Of a stretch of DNA of 64,000 nt, positions 1 through 9,345 are shown one piece after another. How positions within the stretch are numbered: the stretch's first letter is position 1; each line of letters starts with the position of its first letter. A model generated the notes under the pieces. The model was not told where the DNA came from, ran no database searches, and saw only the letters and a program-made list of their open reading frames with translations. Source of the DNA: Paenibacillus sp. J5C2022 (GTDB lineage: Bacteria > Bacillota > Bacilli > Paenibacillales > Paenibacillaceae); contig NZ_JAOQJC010000026.1 in the NCBI RefSeq assembly GCF_025567625.1, positions 35,233-99,232 on the forward strand, in the 5' to 3' direction. A program made the translations under genes and the position numbers.

Positions 1-1410
1 TTCGGCCTGTTCCCGGGCATCCTGTCCTACTCCTTGATCGAGCCGGCCATGGCCGCTGTCCATCCCGCTCTGCTGGAGCCGGGACAACAGTTCAAGGTGA
101 AGATTGAGATGTGGCACGGCTGGACGATGGAGCTGTTCATGACGATGGGCGTTGTCGCGCTCGGCACGACATTGTTCCTGATGCACCGCAAGGCATCGGT
201 CCTGCATGCACCGCTATTCAACAGAATGTCGCTGAATCGTACCTATGACAAAGGAATGGGCATGCTGGACAGAGGCTCCAACCGGCTAACCAATCTGTAT
301 ATGACGGGAGCTATACGTCATTACCTGATCTATATCTTCTTGTTCATGGTTGTCTCGCTGAGCGTCACGATGTATGCGACGGGCAGCTTCCAGGTTGACA
401 CGTCAAGCTTCGCGGACACTTCATTCTATGAAGCGATGATCATTATTGCGCTCATCTTGTCCACGCTTGCCGTTCCGTTCGCGACGACAAGGCTGATGGC
501 GATTATTCTGACAGGCGTAGCGGGTTACATGGTTACCCTGTTCTTCGTCATCTTCCGGGCTCCGGATCTGGCTCTGACCCAGATGATTGTGGAGACGGTA
601 TCCGTGGCGCTGTTCCTGCTGTGCTTCTATCATCTTCCGAAGCTGAAGAAGGAGATGGTGAAGCTGCGGTTCCGGCTGTGGAACTTTATTATTGCGGTGA
701 GCGTAGGCGTAATCATGACACTTATCGCATTAAGCGCCAGCAGCAGCCGGTCGTTCGAATCGATCTCTCATTATTTCCTGGAAAATAGTTATAAGCTGGC
801 CGGCGGCAAAAATGTCGTCAACGTCATACTGGTTGACTTCCGCGGCTTCGATACGCTGCTGGAAATCGTCGTGCTCGGCATTGCTTCTTACGGCATCTAT
901 GCGATGATCAAGCTCAAGCTGAAGGGCGACGAGGAAATCGGCAAGCTGCCTGCTAGAGAGAGCGAGTTCAAATACGATATTTACGGCTTGAAGAGCAATG
1001 ACGTCATTCTGAAGACGGTCTCGAAGCTGGCGATCGTGATCATTCTCTTATTCTCGCTGTACTTGTTCTACAACGGCCACCATCATCCCGGCGGCGGATT
1101 TATCGGAGCGCTTATGGCGTCAGCCGCATTCATTCTGATGGCGATGTCTTACGGCATGAAGTCCGTTCACCGCATTATCCCGATGGACTTCCGCAAGCTG
1201 ACCGCCCTCGGCATCCTGATAGCGCTGCTTACGGGGATGGGATCGTTCCTGTTCGATGTGCCGTTCCTTAGCCACACGTTCGGTTACTTCCAAATTCCGT
1301 TATTGGGCGAATTGGAGCTGGCGACCGCGTTATTGTTTGATCTAGGCGTCTATTTGACCGTTATTGGCGTCACCATGACGATTATCTTCACGATCGGGAG
1401 GGATACGTAG
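1..1410 (+). CDS. mrpA: Mrp Na+/H+ antiporter subunit A, C-terminal part, fused to subunit B (partial)
   Basis: The reading frame is open from base 1, so the N-terminal NADH-dehydrogenase-like part lies outside the window. What remains is a membrane protein of about 469 residues. The first two thirds correspond to the MrpA C-terminal region with many hydrophobic helices. From about codon 335 the sequence matches the separate MrpB/MnhB subunit: a hydrophobic helix, the loop motif HHHPGGGFIGAL near codon 360, and an ending with DLGVYLTVIGVTMTII. No stop or start separates the two parts. Subunit B is thus fused to A, as in group 2 Mrp/Pha systems, whereas B. subtilis has separate mrpA and mrpB genes. 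Subunits C-G follow in an operon. The complex exports Na+ in exchange for protons. Confidence 0.93.
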   Translation, partial: FGLFPGILSYSLIEPAMAAVHPALLEPGQQFKVKIEMWHGWTMELFMTMGVVALGTTLFLMHRKASVLHAPLFNRMSLNRTYDKGMGMLDRGSNRLTNLYMTGAIRHYLIYIFLFMVVSLSVTMYATGSFQVDTSSFADTSFYEAMIIIALILSTLAVPFATTRLMAIILTGVAGYMVTLFFVIFRAPDLALTQMIVETVSVALFLLCFYHLPKLKKEMVKLRFRLWNFIIAVSVGVIMTLIALSASSSRSFESISHYFLENSYKLAGGKNVVNVILVDFRGFDTLLEIVVLGIASYGIYAMIKLKLKGDEEIGKLPARESEFKYDIYGLKSNDVILKTVSKLAIVIILLFSLYLFYNGHHHPGGGFIGALMASAAFILMAMSYGMKSVHRIIPMDFRKLTALGILIALLTGMGSFLFDVPFLSHTFGYFQIPLLGELELATALLFDLGVYLTVIGVTMTIIFTIGRDT

Positions 1411-1412
1411 CG

Positions 1413-1751
1413 ATGGAACTGTATATGTCCTTGGCGATCGGCGTATTATTCACGGTAGGTGTCTACCTGATTTTGTCTAAGAGCATCTTGCGCATTATTC
1501 TGGGCACTTCGTTCCTGACGCACGGCGTTCATCTGCTGCTGCTGACGATGTCGCGGCTGAAGACGGGTTCTGCGCCGCTTCTTGGGGAGAAGGCGGAGTC
1601 GTATGTCGATCCGCTGCCGCAAGCACTCATTCTGACATCTATTGTTATCAGCTTCGGGGTGACCTCGTTCTTCTTCGTTCTTGCCTATAAGGCTTATCAG
1701 AAGCTTGGAACCGACGATATGGAGCAGCTAAGGGGGAAGGACGATGAATAA
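1413..1751 (+). CDS. mrpC: Mrp antiporter subunit C
   Basis: A 112-residue NuoK-like membrane protein with three hydrophobic helices. The conserved stretch LPQALILTSIVISFGVT in the second half is typical of MrpC/MnhC. It begins 2 bp after the mrpAB stop and overlaps mrpD by 8 bp, which indicates translational coupling. The length equals the usual family length. It is a structural subunit of the cation/proton antiporter in the cytoplasmic membrane. Confidence 0.95.
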   Translation: MELYMSLAIGVLFTVGVYLILSKSILRIILGTSFLTHGVHLLLLTMSRLKTGSAPLLGEKAESYVDPLPQALILTSIVISFGVTSFFFVLAYKAYQKLGTDDMEQLRGKDDE

Positions 1752-3231
1752 CTTGCTTATACTTCCGCTGCTCATCCCGCTATGTACAGCGGTGCTGCTT
1801 ATATTCCTGAAGCGATCCATTCCGCTGCAGCGCTGGATCAGCGCCATCGGCAGCGCGGCTAACGTCGCGGCGGCCGGGTATATTCTGTATCAGGTGAAGA
1901 CCGACGGCATTCAGACGCTGTATATGAGCGGATGGGTTCCGCCTTACGGCATTACCTTCGTAGCGGATATGCTTGCTGCTTTGCTGGTATTGGTGACGGC
2001 GATTATCGGCTCCTTCTGTCTGTTCTATTCCTTCAGCAGCATTGGCGAAGAGCGGGAGCGCCACTACTTCTATCCGCTCCTCCAGTTCCTGCTGGTCGGA
2101 GTTAGCGGATCGTTCCTGACAGGCGATATATTCAATCTGTTCGTCTGCTTCGAAGTGATGCTGATCTCCTCTTATGCGCTCATTGTGCTTGGGGGAACGA
2201 AGATTCAGCTTAGGGAGTCATTGAAATATATTCTGATTAACATTCTGTCGTCCGCGCTGTTCGTAGCGGCGATCGCTTATCTATACGGAGTGGTCGGCAC
2301 CTTGAATATGGCGGACCTGTCCCAGCGCGTAGCGGAAGCGGGACAAGACGGCGTGCTGAACGTTATCGCCATTATGTTCATGATCGTCTTCTCCTTGAAG
2401 GCGGGCTTGTTCCTGTTCTTCTGGCTGCCCGGCTCCTACAGTGCGCCTCCTGCGGCGATTACGGCGCTGTTCGGCGCACTGCTGACCAAGGTGGGACTGT
2501 ATGCGCTGCTGCGCACCTTCACGCTCATCTTCTATCACGAGCCTTCCATTACGCATGAATGGATGGGATGGATGGCCGGTGCGACGATGGCACTCGGCGC
2601 CTTCGGCGCGCTTGCCTACAAGGATATTCCGCGCATTCTGAACTACAATGTGGTGATCAGCATCGGCTTCATCGCCTTCGGCTTGACAGCGGCCAACAAG
2701 GATTCGCTGGACGGCGCCGTGCTGTACCTGGTACACGATATGCTGGCCAAGGCTCTGCTCTTCATACTGGGAGGCATCGTCATTGCAGCCGCAAGGACGA
2801 CCAAGTTGAACGGGATGGGCGGCCTGATCAGGACTTATCCATATCTGGGATGGATGTTCTTCGTGACCGCACTGGCGATTGCGGGCATACCGCCGCTTAG
2901 CGGCTTCCCCGGCAAGATGATGATATTGCGCGGAGGCTTGCAGAATGAGCAGTTCTGGCTGGTTGCATTATCGCTTGCATCCAGCTTCATCGTGCTGTAT
3001 TCGCTTATGCGCATCTTTATGTCGGCGTTCTGGGGAGAGGAGCGCCAAGTGCCGGTGATGAGTGGTAAGCAGCAGCGCAGCATGCTCATTCCGGCGGCGG
3101 GCTTGCTCGTCATCGTCGTCACAATGGGGCTGTGCGCGGAATGGCTATATGATTTCGTCTCGGTGGCGGGCGATACGCTGATTAATCCATCCTTGTATAT
3201 TGACGCTGTGCTTAAGGAGGGGATGAGATGA
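1744..3231 (+). CDS. mrpD: Mrp antiporter subunit D (NuoL/M/N-like channel subunit)
   Basis: A 495-residue polytopic membrane protein of the proton-translocating NADH dehydrogenase/Mrp family. The motif FNLFVCFEVMLISSYALI around residue 135 carries the membrane glutamate conserved in MrpD. LKAGLFLFFWLPGSYSAP and the lysine in LLTKVGLYALL match the conserved helices of the antiporter-like half. Length is normal. Its ATG lies inside mrpC and its stop overlaps the mrpE start (ATGA). Confidence 0.95.
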   Translation: MNNLLILPLLIPLCTAVLLIFLKRSIPLQRWISAIGSAANVAAAGYILYQVKTDGIQTLYMSGWVPPYGITFVADMLAALLVLVTAIIGSFCLFYSFSSIGEERERHYFYPLLQFLLVGVSGSFLTGDIFNLFVCFEVMLISSYALIVLGGTKIQLRESLKYILINILSSALFVAAIAYLYGVVGTLNMADLSQRVAEAGQDGVLNVIAIMFMIVFSLKAGLFLFFWLPGSYSAPPAAITALFGALLTKVGLYALLRTFTLIFYHEPSITHEWMGWMAGATMALGAFGALAYKDIPRILNYNVVISIGFIAFGLTAANKDSLDGAVLYLVHDMLAKALLFILGGIVIAAARTTKLNGMGGLIRTYPYLGWMFFVTALAIAGIPPLSGFPGKMMILRGGLQNEQFWLVALSLASSFIVLYSLMRIFMSAFWGEERQVPVMSGKQQRSMLIPAAGLLVIVVTMGLCAEWLYDFVSVAGDTLINPSLYIDAVLKEGMR

Positions 3232-3566
3232 GATATATACGAATGGTATGGGCTTCGATCAAGCTGCTGCTGCTGTTCCTGAAGGAGCTGGTCTTGTCCA
3301 GCTTCGACGTCATGCTGAAGATCGTTCGGCCCAAGCTGAACATTCGTCCGGGCATCTTCGCCATGGAGACGGAGCTGAAGTCGAACTGGGAGATCACGCT
3401 GCTGTCCTGCCTCATCTGTCTCACGCCTGGCACGTTGACGCTGGATGTGTCGCGCGATGGGAACACGCTCTATATACATGCGATCGATATTGACGATGTA
3501 GACGAACTTACAGCTCAAATTAAAGGCTCGTTCGAGCGGGCGATTATGGAGGTGACGAGAGCGTGA
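3228..3566 (+). CDS. mrpE: Mrp antiporter subunit E, N-terminally short
   Basis: A 112-residue protein matching the MrpE C-terminal two thirds: a hydrophobic helix with LLLFLKELVLSSFDV, then RPGIFAMET, LTPGTLTLDVS and the C-terminal FERAIMEV. From memory the B. subtilis protein has about 158 residues. The first 45 or so, holding the first membrane helices, have no counterpart here, because the ATG overlaps the mrpD stop and upstream DNA codes for mrpD in another frame. It may still be functional, since the conserved soluble part is complete. Confidence 0.9.
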   Translation: MRYIRMVWASIKLLLLFLKELVLSSFDVMLKIVRPKLNIRPGIFAMETELKSNWEITLLSCLICLTPGTLTLDVSRDGNTLYIHAIDIDDVDELTAQIKGSFERAIMEVTRA

Positions 3567-3844
3567 TGTCTACGTTAATCATTACCAGTCTGGTCATCCT
3601 GTCGCTGGCGATATTAGGCTGCCTGATCCGCTTGTTCCTTGGTCCGTCTATACCGGACCGCATTGCGGCGCTGGATACAATCGGCATCCTGCTGCTGTCC
3701 ATGATCGCCGTTATCAGTATACTGCTCGGTACGGAAGCTTATTTCGACATTATTCTGGTCATAGGCATACTGACCTTTATCGGAACGACAGCATTCGCAA
3801 GATATATGGAGAGGGGAGTCGTCATCGATGCCGGAGACGAGTAA
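3563..3844 (+). CDS. mrpF: Mrp antiporter subunit F
   Basis: A 93-residue membrane protein with three helices and the family motif RLFLGPSIPDRIAALDTIG. The GTG at 3563 overlaps the mrpE stop (GTGA) and is preceded at about 10 bp by GGAGGTGA; an ATG one codon later is the alternative start. It lies in the middle of the co-transcribed mrp operon. Confidence 0.93.
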   Translation: MMSTLIITSLVILSLAILGCLIRLFLGPSIPDRIAALDTIGILLLSMIAVISILLGTEAYFDIILVIGILTFIGTTAFARYMERGVVIDAGDE

Positions 3845-4208
3845 CAGTGTGCTTGAGATCGTCATTGGTGTGATCGTCCTGCTGGGTGCTCTCATATGCG
3901 CGCTCAGCGCCTTCGGGCTTATTCGATTGCCCGACGTCTATCTTCGATCCCATGCCGCGACCAAGAGCGCGACGATGGGCGTGCTTCTTATTCTGTCGGG
4001 AGCCTTCCTCTACTTCTGGATATTCCGTGATCACGTCAGCGTGAAGCTGCTGCTCGGCATCGTCTTCGTATTTATTACGTCGCCGGTGGCGGGACATCTG
4101 AACGGACGCGCCGCGTATCGGTCCGGCACTTCGCTCTGGAAGGGAAGCGTAAGGGACGATTACAAGGAGGCGCTGAAGGAAGAGCGGAAGAGAAGCAGCA
4201 AGGCCTAA
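3828..4208 (+). CDS. mrpG: Mrp antiporter subunit G
   Basis: A 126-residue protein of the MnhG/MrpG family: three hydrophobic helices with the conserved segment GLIRLPDVYLRSHAATKSAT. It starts inside mrpF behind a GAGGGGAG ribosome site 9 bp upstream. It is the last gene of the operon; a strong hairpin follows. The C-terminal tail is basic and serine/lysine-rich. Confidence 0.93.
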   Translation: MPETSNSVLEIVIGVIVLLGALICALSAFGLIRLPDVYLRSHAATKSATMGVLLILSGAFLYFWIFRDHVSVKLLLGIVFVFITSPVAGHLNGRAAYRSGTSLWKGSVRDDYKEALKEERKRSSKA

Positions 4209-4250
4209 CGGCTTGCCGATGATGGACGGCCCCGCTGAAAGGCAATAGAA

Positions 4251-4302
4251 GAGAAAGCCCCTGCCCTCAATAAGCGATATGCTCAGGGGTAGGGGCTTTC
4301 TC
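4251..4302. terminator. Hairpin terminator shared by mrpG and the convergent DUF4870 gene
   Basis: GAGAAAGCCCCTGCCC pairs with the complementary stretch ending in GGGGCTTTCTC, separated by a loop of about 20 bp. It lies between two convergent genes, so it probably acts in both directions. Confidence 0.8.
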
Positions 4303-4317
4303 AATTCCAGCCGTCGA

Positions 4318-4674
4318 TTAGAACTTACGCGCCTGTTCTTCGACCCAATTGCCGATGACCGGCAGCTTGAACTGCTTGCCCTGCAGGGCAAGCAGCATTA
4401 GCGCGATCCACAGGATGAAGCCGATCGGCGCCAGGATGAAGGCGAATAGCGCGCCGATAAAGGGAATGAAGCCCAGAATCAGATTAAGCGCAATCAGGAT
4501 GACGGAGACGGCTATGGATTGCAGAGCATGGAATTTCACGAATCGGCTCTGCTTCTCCACGACCAGGAAGATAATTCCTGTAATAAAGCCGAGCAAATAA
4601 CAAAGTAAACCTGCTACTTTGGGGTCCAGTCCCGTGGATGAAGGTTCTGGATTGACCGGAGTCGGTTCCATCAT
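4318..4674 (-). CDS. DUF4870 family small membrane protein
   Basis: A 118-residue protein with a short Pro-rich N-terminus followed by three hydrophobic helices (GLLCYLLGFITGIIFLVVE, a central helix, and a C-terminal helix). This is the layout of DUF4870/Tic20-like proteins, whose function is unknown. Two adjacent ATG codons are preceded by AGGAAG. It is transcribed towards the mrp operon as a single gene. Confidence 0.85.
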   Translation of the reverse strand: MMEPTPVNPEPSSTGLDPKVAGLLCYLLGFITGIIFLVVEKQSRFVKFHALQSIAVSVILIALNLILGFIPFIGALFAFILAPIGFILWIALMLLALQGKQFKLPVIGNWVEEQARKF

Positions 4675-4867
4675 ATATCTCTTCCTTTCTATGTAGTACT
4701 GGCTACTTCATAAGTATTCCATAGAGTAGAAGCGTATACCTCTTTTTTTTCCACAATTGTCAACAAGATTTGTCACCACTCTGTAACCAGATGTCGCTTT
4801 CTTTCGTCTATGATAGAAGCTGAGGCATTCTGGGCAGGTGTAGACGAATAGAAAGAAGGTCTTGCGA

Positions 4868-5896
4868 ATGTGGAGAAAGAAACGCTTTTATATGATAATT
4901 GCACTACTGTTCATACTAGGAACAACGGCTTATATGAACCGCGGTGCGTTAGCGATGATGGGCTTCGACTGGTTCCTGCAAGGGCATGTGGAGGGCAAGC
5001 TGAAGGAAACCTATAAGCCGCTTGAAGGCAGGGAGCCGACTGTTGTAAGCAAGAAGAAGCAAGATCCGTTCTCCGTACTGCTGCTTGGCATCGACCAGCG
5101 TGGCAATGAGATTGGCAGGTCGGACTCCTTGCTGTATACCGTGGTCAGACCCAGTGACGGCCGCATGCTGCTCGTGTCTATTCCGCGTGATCTGTATGTG
5201 GAACTTGTCGGAAGAGAGCGGAAGGACAAGATTAATCATTCTTACGCGTTCGGCGGTGCGGGCATGACGATGGATACGGTGGAGAAGCTGTTCGACGCGC
5301 CGGTGGATCATTACGCCTCTATTAATTTCGAGGGCTTCCGAGATGTGATCGATGCGATTGGCGGTATTGCGCTCCCGATTGAGGATGACATTGTGAACGA
5401 CGATCCCGGTCATGAGCACTTCGTCATTAAAGGCGGACAAGATCTGTACAATGGCGTCGATGCCTTGAACTTCGTTCGTTACCGCGAGGATAGCGATATG
5501 AACAGAACGGAGCGACATCAGCAGTTCCTCCATGCTATTATAGAGAAGGCTACGAAGCTGAAGCAGTGGAGCAAGATACCATCATTAATTGATATTATGG
5601 GTGATAACTTCAGTACGGATATACCTCCTGACAAGCTGGTGGATCAAGCGCAGCAAATGCTGTCCTCCAAACAGCTTCAGATGTACAGCCATACCCTGAA
5701 TGGCAAGGGAGCCCGATTGAAGAGCGGGGGAGCTTGGTATTACTTCGCTGACGAAGAAGATCTGGCTGACGTGCAAGCAATGATTCAGAACTGGCTGGAC
5801 CCGAACGTGCCGTCTTCCCAATTGATTCTGCCGCCGAAGTATGCGAGCGACGATGGGATGGATAAGGGCATGGTCGCCCAGCCGCAAGGCAATTAG
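4868..5896 (+). CDS. LytR-CpsA-Psr (LCP) family cell-wall ligase
   Basis: A 342-residue protein with one N-terminal membrane helix (about residues 6-24) and an extracellular LCP domain. Recognisable LCP motifs are VLLLGIDQR, GRSDSLLY, LVSIPRDLYVEL, KINHSYAFGG, and LNFVRYREDSDMNRTERHQ, whose arginines bind the pyrophosphate of the polyprenyl substrate. LCP enzymes attach teichoic acid or other secondary polymers to peptidoglycan. The ATG at 4868 is preferred over an in-frame TTG at 4862 because AGAAGG sits at a proper distance only for the ATG. The C-terminal 30 residues are polar. Confidence 0.93.
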   Translation: MWRKKRFYMIIALLFILGTTAYMNRGALAMMGFDWFLQGHVEGKLKETYKPLEGREPTVVSKKKQDPFSVLLLGIDQRGNEIGRSDSLLYTVVRPSDGRMLLVSIPRDLYVELVGRERKDKINHSYAFGGAGMTMDTVEKLFDAPVDHYASINFEGFRDVIDAIGGIALPIEDDIVNDDPGHEHFVIKGGQDLYNGVDALNFVRYREDSDMNRTERHQQFLHAIIEKATKLKQWSKIPSLIDIMGDNFSTDIPPDKLVDQAQQMLSSKQLQMYSHTLNGKGARLKSGGAWYYFADEEDLADVQAMIQNWLDPNVPSSQLILPPKYASDDGMDKGMVAQPQGN

Positions 5897-5915
5897 AACG
5901 GAGTGATTGGCAAAT

Positions 5916-6326
5916 ATGAATATCGCATTTTTCCTCTTGCCCAAGGGGGAAGTGGTGTGCCTGCCGCATGACGCGACGCTTAGGCAAGCACTGGAACGCA
6001 TGGAATATCATCGCTACACAGCCGTCCCAATCATCAATCATGAAGGCGAGTACGTGGGGACGATCACGGAAGGCGACCTGCTGTGGTTTATGAAGAGTCG
6101 TCCCGACCTGACCTTCGAAGGAACGAACAAGGTTAGAATCGGGGATGTACCGCTGCGCTTGAATAACCGCACCGTCAATATTGACGCCAATATGGACGAT
6201 TTGATCTCATTGGCTAAGGTTCAGAATTTTGTTCCTGTAGTGGATGACCGCAATCACTTTATCGGCATCGTGCGCCGAAGCGAAATTATTGATTATTGTC
6301 AAAAAGGACTATCCCAGAAGGTTTGA
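5916..6326 (+). CDS. CBS-pair domain protein
   Basis: A 136-residue protein consisting of two CBS domains: TAVPIINHEGEYVGTITEGDLLW in the first half and VPVVDDRNHFIGIVRRSEII near the end. Such stand-alone CBS pairs sense adenine nucleotides such as AMP or c-di-AMP; the ligand cannot be read from sequence. The ATG at 5916 fits GGAGTG better than the in-frame TTG at 5907. The gene gdpP, for c-di-AMP hydrolysis, lies two genes downstream. Confidence 0.88.
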   Translation: MNIAFFLLPKGEVVCLPHDATLRQALERMEYHRYTAVPIINHEGEYVGTITEGDLLWFMKSRPDLTFEGTNKVRIGDVPLRLNNRTVNIDANMDDLISLAKVQNFVPVVDDRNHFIGIVRRSEIIDYCQKGLSQKV

Positions 6327-6351
6327 CTATCCATGGGGTAGTCTTTTTTTT
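6325..6351 (+). terminator. Rho-independent terminator after the CBS gene
   Basis: GACTATCC and GGGTAGTC form a short stem with a tight loop, followed by eight T residues. The stem overlaps the stop codon of the CBS gene. Confidence 0.85.
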
Positions 6352-6449
6352 CATCCCGGGACATGGAGTGCGTTCTGAGAAGTTTATGCTATAATGAGGG
6401 GTGAATGTCTTGTAAGCGCAGGGTAAAGAAATATTGGAGGATGCAAGAG

Positions 6450-7364
6450 GTGAATGGATTGAAATCGGGCTTGAAACCAGTACTCTGGAGCGGTGCGGCG
6501 TTGGGACTGCTGCTGCTGTTGGCCGTGCCGGGCTTGAACTTGCCTGCCATGCTGCTGATGATGGTGCCTTATGCCGTTCTGTATGCGACGCTGCCCAAGG
6601 CGTCATTCGTTGTGCATGTACTTCCTGTATGGCTCGTTGCCGCGTTTCTGCTTGGGCCGTCTTTCGTATTGCTGCTGGGGTTGTTCTTCATGGTGCCGGG
6701 CATCTTCATGGGGCATATGTACCGCAAAGCCGTTCCCGCCGCCAAGGTGCTGCGCATTGTGACGATTGTCATACTTGCCCTCTTAATGATGGAGCTTCTC
6801 ATGTTGGAGATCATACTGGATTTCTCATTGCTGGCTGCAATGAAGGATACGATCGGCGCCACCTTCAACGACGTGATGGCGCAGAGCGGCATTACCGGTT
6901 GGGATGAGGATATGTCGGAGCTGCTCGTTGCGACGATTGTCAATATGATTCCGCTCACGTTCATCGTCTTGTCGTTCCTGTACGCCGTCATCACGCATTA
7001 TATTGCCCGCAGGGCGGTGATGGGCAGCGGACTTGAGGTGCCGGCATTCCCGGAAGCAAGGGAGTGGAAGCTTCCGCGCGTGCTGGTCGTGTATTATCTG
7101 ATTGCTTATATGGTGGAGCTGGTCATGCCGCGAGGCAGCGATTCCTTCCTGGCCATCGCATTGATGAATCTGGTGCCGCTGCTCAGCTACGTATTCGCCA
7201 TCCAGGCGATCGGCTTTTTCTTCTTCATCGCTCACCAGCGAGGCTGGAGCAAGGCGGTTCCGATTGTCATTGCGATCCCTGTGCTGCTGATCCCGCCATT
7301 AAGCTTAATTGGCGTATTGGATACGGCTTTTCCGATGATAAGGAAATCGTTCACTAAACAATAG
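6450..7364 (+). CDS. yybS: YybS family membrane protein (DUF2232)
   Basis: A roughly 304-residue protein with about eight hydrophobic helices, matching DUF2232/YybS in length and position: it precedes gdpP and rplI as in B. subtilis. The GTG at 6450 lies 9 bp behind TTGGAGG; in-frame ATGs at 6405 and 6441 are poorly placed. Function is unknown. A transport role is often proposed from its fold but nothing here proves it. Confidence 0.85.
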   Translation: MNGLKSGLKPVLWSGAALGLLLLLAVPGLNLPAMLLMMVPYAVLYATLPKASFVVHVLPVWLVAAFLLGPSFVLLLGLFFMVPGIFMGHMYRKAVPAAKVLRIVTIVILALLMMELLMLEIILDFSLLAAMKDTIGATFNDVMAQSGITGWDEDMSELLVATIVNMIPLTFIVLSFLYAVITHYIARRAVMGSGLEVPAFPEAREWKLPRVLVVYYLIAYMVELVMPRGSDSFLAIALMNLVPLLSYVFAIQAIGFFFFIAHQRGWSKAVPIVIAIPVLLIPPLSLIGVLDTAFPMIRKSFTKQ

Positions 7365-7383
7365 CACGGGAGCGAATTGTATT

Positions 7384-9345
7384 ATGCCAAAGTTTCTGAT
7401 CAAGAGATGGCACGGTAAGCATCAGCTGGCGGCAATTGCGGGTCTGCTACTATTGTCGGCAGCGTTCATTCCTTACGAGTGGCTGCTTGCGCTGGCGGGG
7501 TTCCTCTTCACGATTGCGGTAGCCGTCTACACCTTCCTGGCGGAGCGGGCATTCCGCAAGGAGCTTCATCAGCATCTGGGGAATCTCTCCTATCGGGTCA
7601 AGAAGGGTGGCGGCAGCATCATCCATGAACTGCCCTTCGGCATCATTCTTTATAACGAGGAACGCACGATCGAATGGCACAATCCCTACATCGCCGATAT
7701 TATGGAGCGGGAATCCCTCGTCGGCATGCAGCTAGCGGAGCTGTTCCCGACGATGCAGCAGGTGAAGGAACGGGAAGGGACGATGGAGGCCGCGATCGGT
7801 TCCCATATGTACCAGCTGATTTTCAAGCCGAAAGAGCGTATTCTGTATGTACGGAATATTACGGAGCTATGGCAGCTGGGTCATAAGTACGAGGACGAGA
7901 AGCTGTCGCTTGGCGTGGTGATGATCGATAACCTCGAGGAAGTGACGCAAGGTCTGGACGACCAGCAGAGAAGCTCCCTGCTGTCCAAGGTGACGGCGGA
8001 AATTACGGAATGGGCGGGCAAGTACGAGATCTACTTGAAGCGATTGACGTCCGACCGCTTCCTGCTCATTACCGACCAGAAGACGCTTAGAGTGCTGGAG
8101 CAATCCAGATTCGTCATTCTGGACGAAGTGAGGGAGCTGACAGCCGATGGCAAGATTCCCGTCACGCTCAGCATCGGCTTCGCTGCCGGGGCGGACCATA
8201 TTATCGAGCTGGGCAGCTGGGCGCACCGCAGCCTGGATATTGCGCTGGGGCGCGGAGGCGATCAGGCCGCTGTGAAGGCAGGGAAGCGACAGACGTTCTA
8301 CGGCGGCAAGAGCAATGCGGTAGAGAAGCGGACCCGGGTGCGGGCGCGCGTCGTGGCGCATGCTCTGCGCGATCTTATTCGCGAGAGCCATAACGTAATC
8401 ATAATGGGACACAAGATTCCCGATATGGATGCTGTCGGAGCGGCAATCGGGGTGCTGAAGGCCGCGCAACTGTTCGGCAAGGAAGCTTACATTATGATCG
8501 AAGGCGTTAATCCCTCCATCGAGAAGATGATGGAGATGATCCGAGAGGATGAGAAGCTGTCGCAGCGGTTCATCACGCCCGAGCAGGCGCTGGCGCTAAC
8601 CGTGCCGCAGACGCTGGCAGTCGTGGTCGATACGCATAAGGCATCCCTGCTGAAGGAGCCGAAGCTCATCTCCGGCACGGAGCGCATCGTCGTCATCGAT
8701 CATCATCGCCGGGGCGAGGAATTCATCAATCAAGCGATGCTGATCTACATGGAGCCTTACGCTTCATCCACTTGCGAGCTCGTGACGGAGCTGCTGCAGT
8801 ATATTCATGACCGCATATCGCTGGATGTCAGGGAAGCGACATGCTTGCTTGCAGGCATTACAGTGGATACGAAGAGCTTCTCCTTGCGCACCGGAGCGCG
8901 CACGTTCGAAGCTGCCTCGTTCCTGCGACGGAATGGGGCAGATACGATGCTGATCCAGCGCATGCTGCAGGAGGACCTGGCGGGTTATGTGAGCAAGGCG
9001 GAGATTATCAAGCATGCGGAGCTGTACTATGATCATATAGCTATAGCTGTCGTAGAGCCGGGGCGCCGCAACTCTCAACTGCTAATCGCTCAATCCGCAG
9101 ACGCGCTGCTGAATATGCAGGGCATTCTGGCGTCATTCGTCATCGGGGAGAGACAGGACGGCTTGATCGCCGTCAGCGCGCGATCGCTCGGCCATATGAA
9201 TGTGCAGGTGGTGATGGAGCGCATGGGCGGAGGCGGACATCTGACGAATGCGGCCGTTCAGCTGGAAGGTACGGTAGAGGAGACGGCCCAGAAGCTGAAG
9301 GAGATACTGGCACAAATTGAATCGGAAGAGGGGTTGTTCGAATGA
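7384..9345 (+). CDS. gdpP: Cyclic-di-AMP phosphodiesterase GdpP
   Basis: 653 residues, close to the 659 of B. subtilis GdpP. Order: two N-terminal membrane helices (residues 18-55), a PAS domain (IILYNEERTIEWHNPYI), a degenerate GGDEF domain ending in ALGRGGDQAAVK, then the DHH domain (HKIPDMDAVGAAIG, VVVDTHK, VVIDHHRR near residue 440) and DHHA1 with GGGGHLTNAA. The DHH/DHHA1 metal centre hydrolyses c-di-AMP to pApA. It overlaps rplI by 4 bp. Confidence 0.97.
   Translation: MPKFLIKRWHGKHQLAAIAGLLLLSAAFIPYEWLLALAGFLFTIAVAVYTFLAERAFRKELHQHLGNLSYRVKKGGGSIIHELPFGIILYNEERTIEWHNPYIADIMERESLVGMQLAELFPTMQQVKEREGTMEAAIGSHMYQLIFKPKERILYVRNITELWQLGHKYEDEKLSLGVVMIDNLEEVTQGLDDQQRSSLLSKVTAEITEWAGKYEIYLKRLTSDRFLLITDQKTLRVLEQSRFVILDEVRELTADGKIPVTLSIGFAAGADHIIELGSWAHRSLDIALGRGGDQAAVKAGKRQTFYGGKSNAVEKRTRVRARVVAHALRDLIRESHNVIIMGHKIPDMDAVGAAIGVLKAAQLFGKEAYIMIEGVNPSIEKMMEMIREDEKLSQRFITPEQALALTVPQTLAVVVDTHKASLLKEPKLISGTERIVVIDHHRRGEEFINQAMLIYMEPYASSTCELVTELLQYIHDRISLDVREATCLLAGITVDTKSFSLRTGARTFEAASFLRRNGADTMLIQRMLQEDLAGYVSKAEIIKHAELYYDHIAIAVVEPGRRNSQLLIAQSADALLNMQGILASFVIGERQDGLIAVSARSLGHMNVQVVMERMGGGGHLTNAAVQLEGTVEETAQKLKEILAQIESEEGLFE

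Noticed and set aside
2281..2736. Long minus-strand frames inside mrpD, dnaB, purA, walK, walH and the SNF2 gene
   Set aside because: They mirror GC-rich coding sequence, lack ribosome sites and family features.
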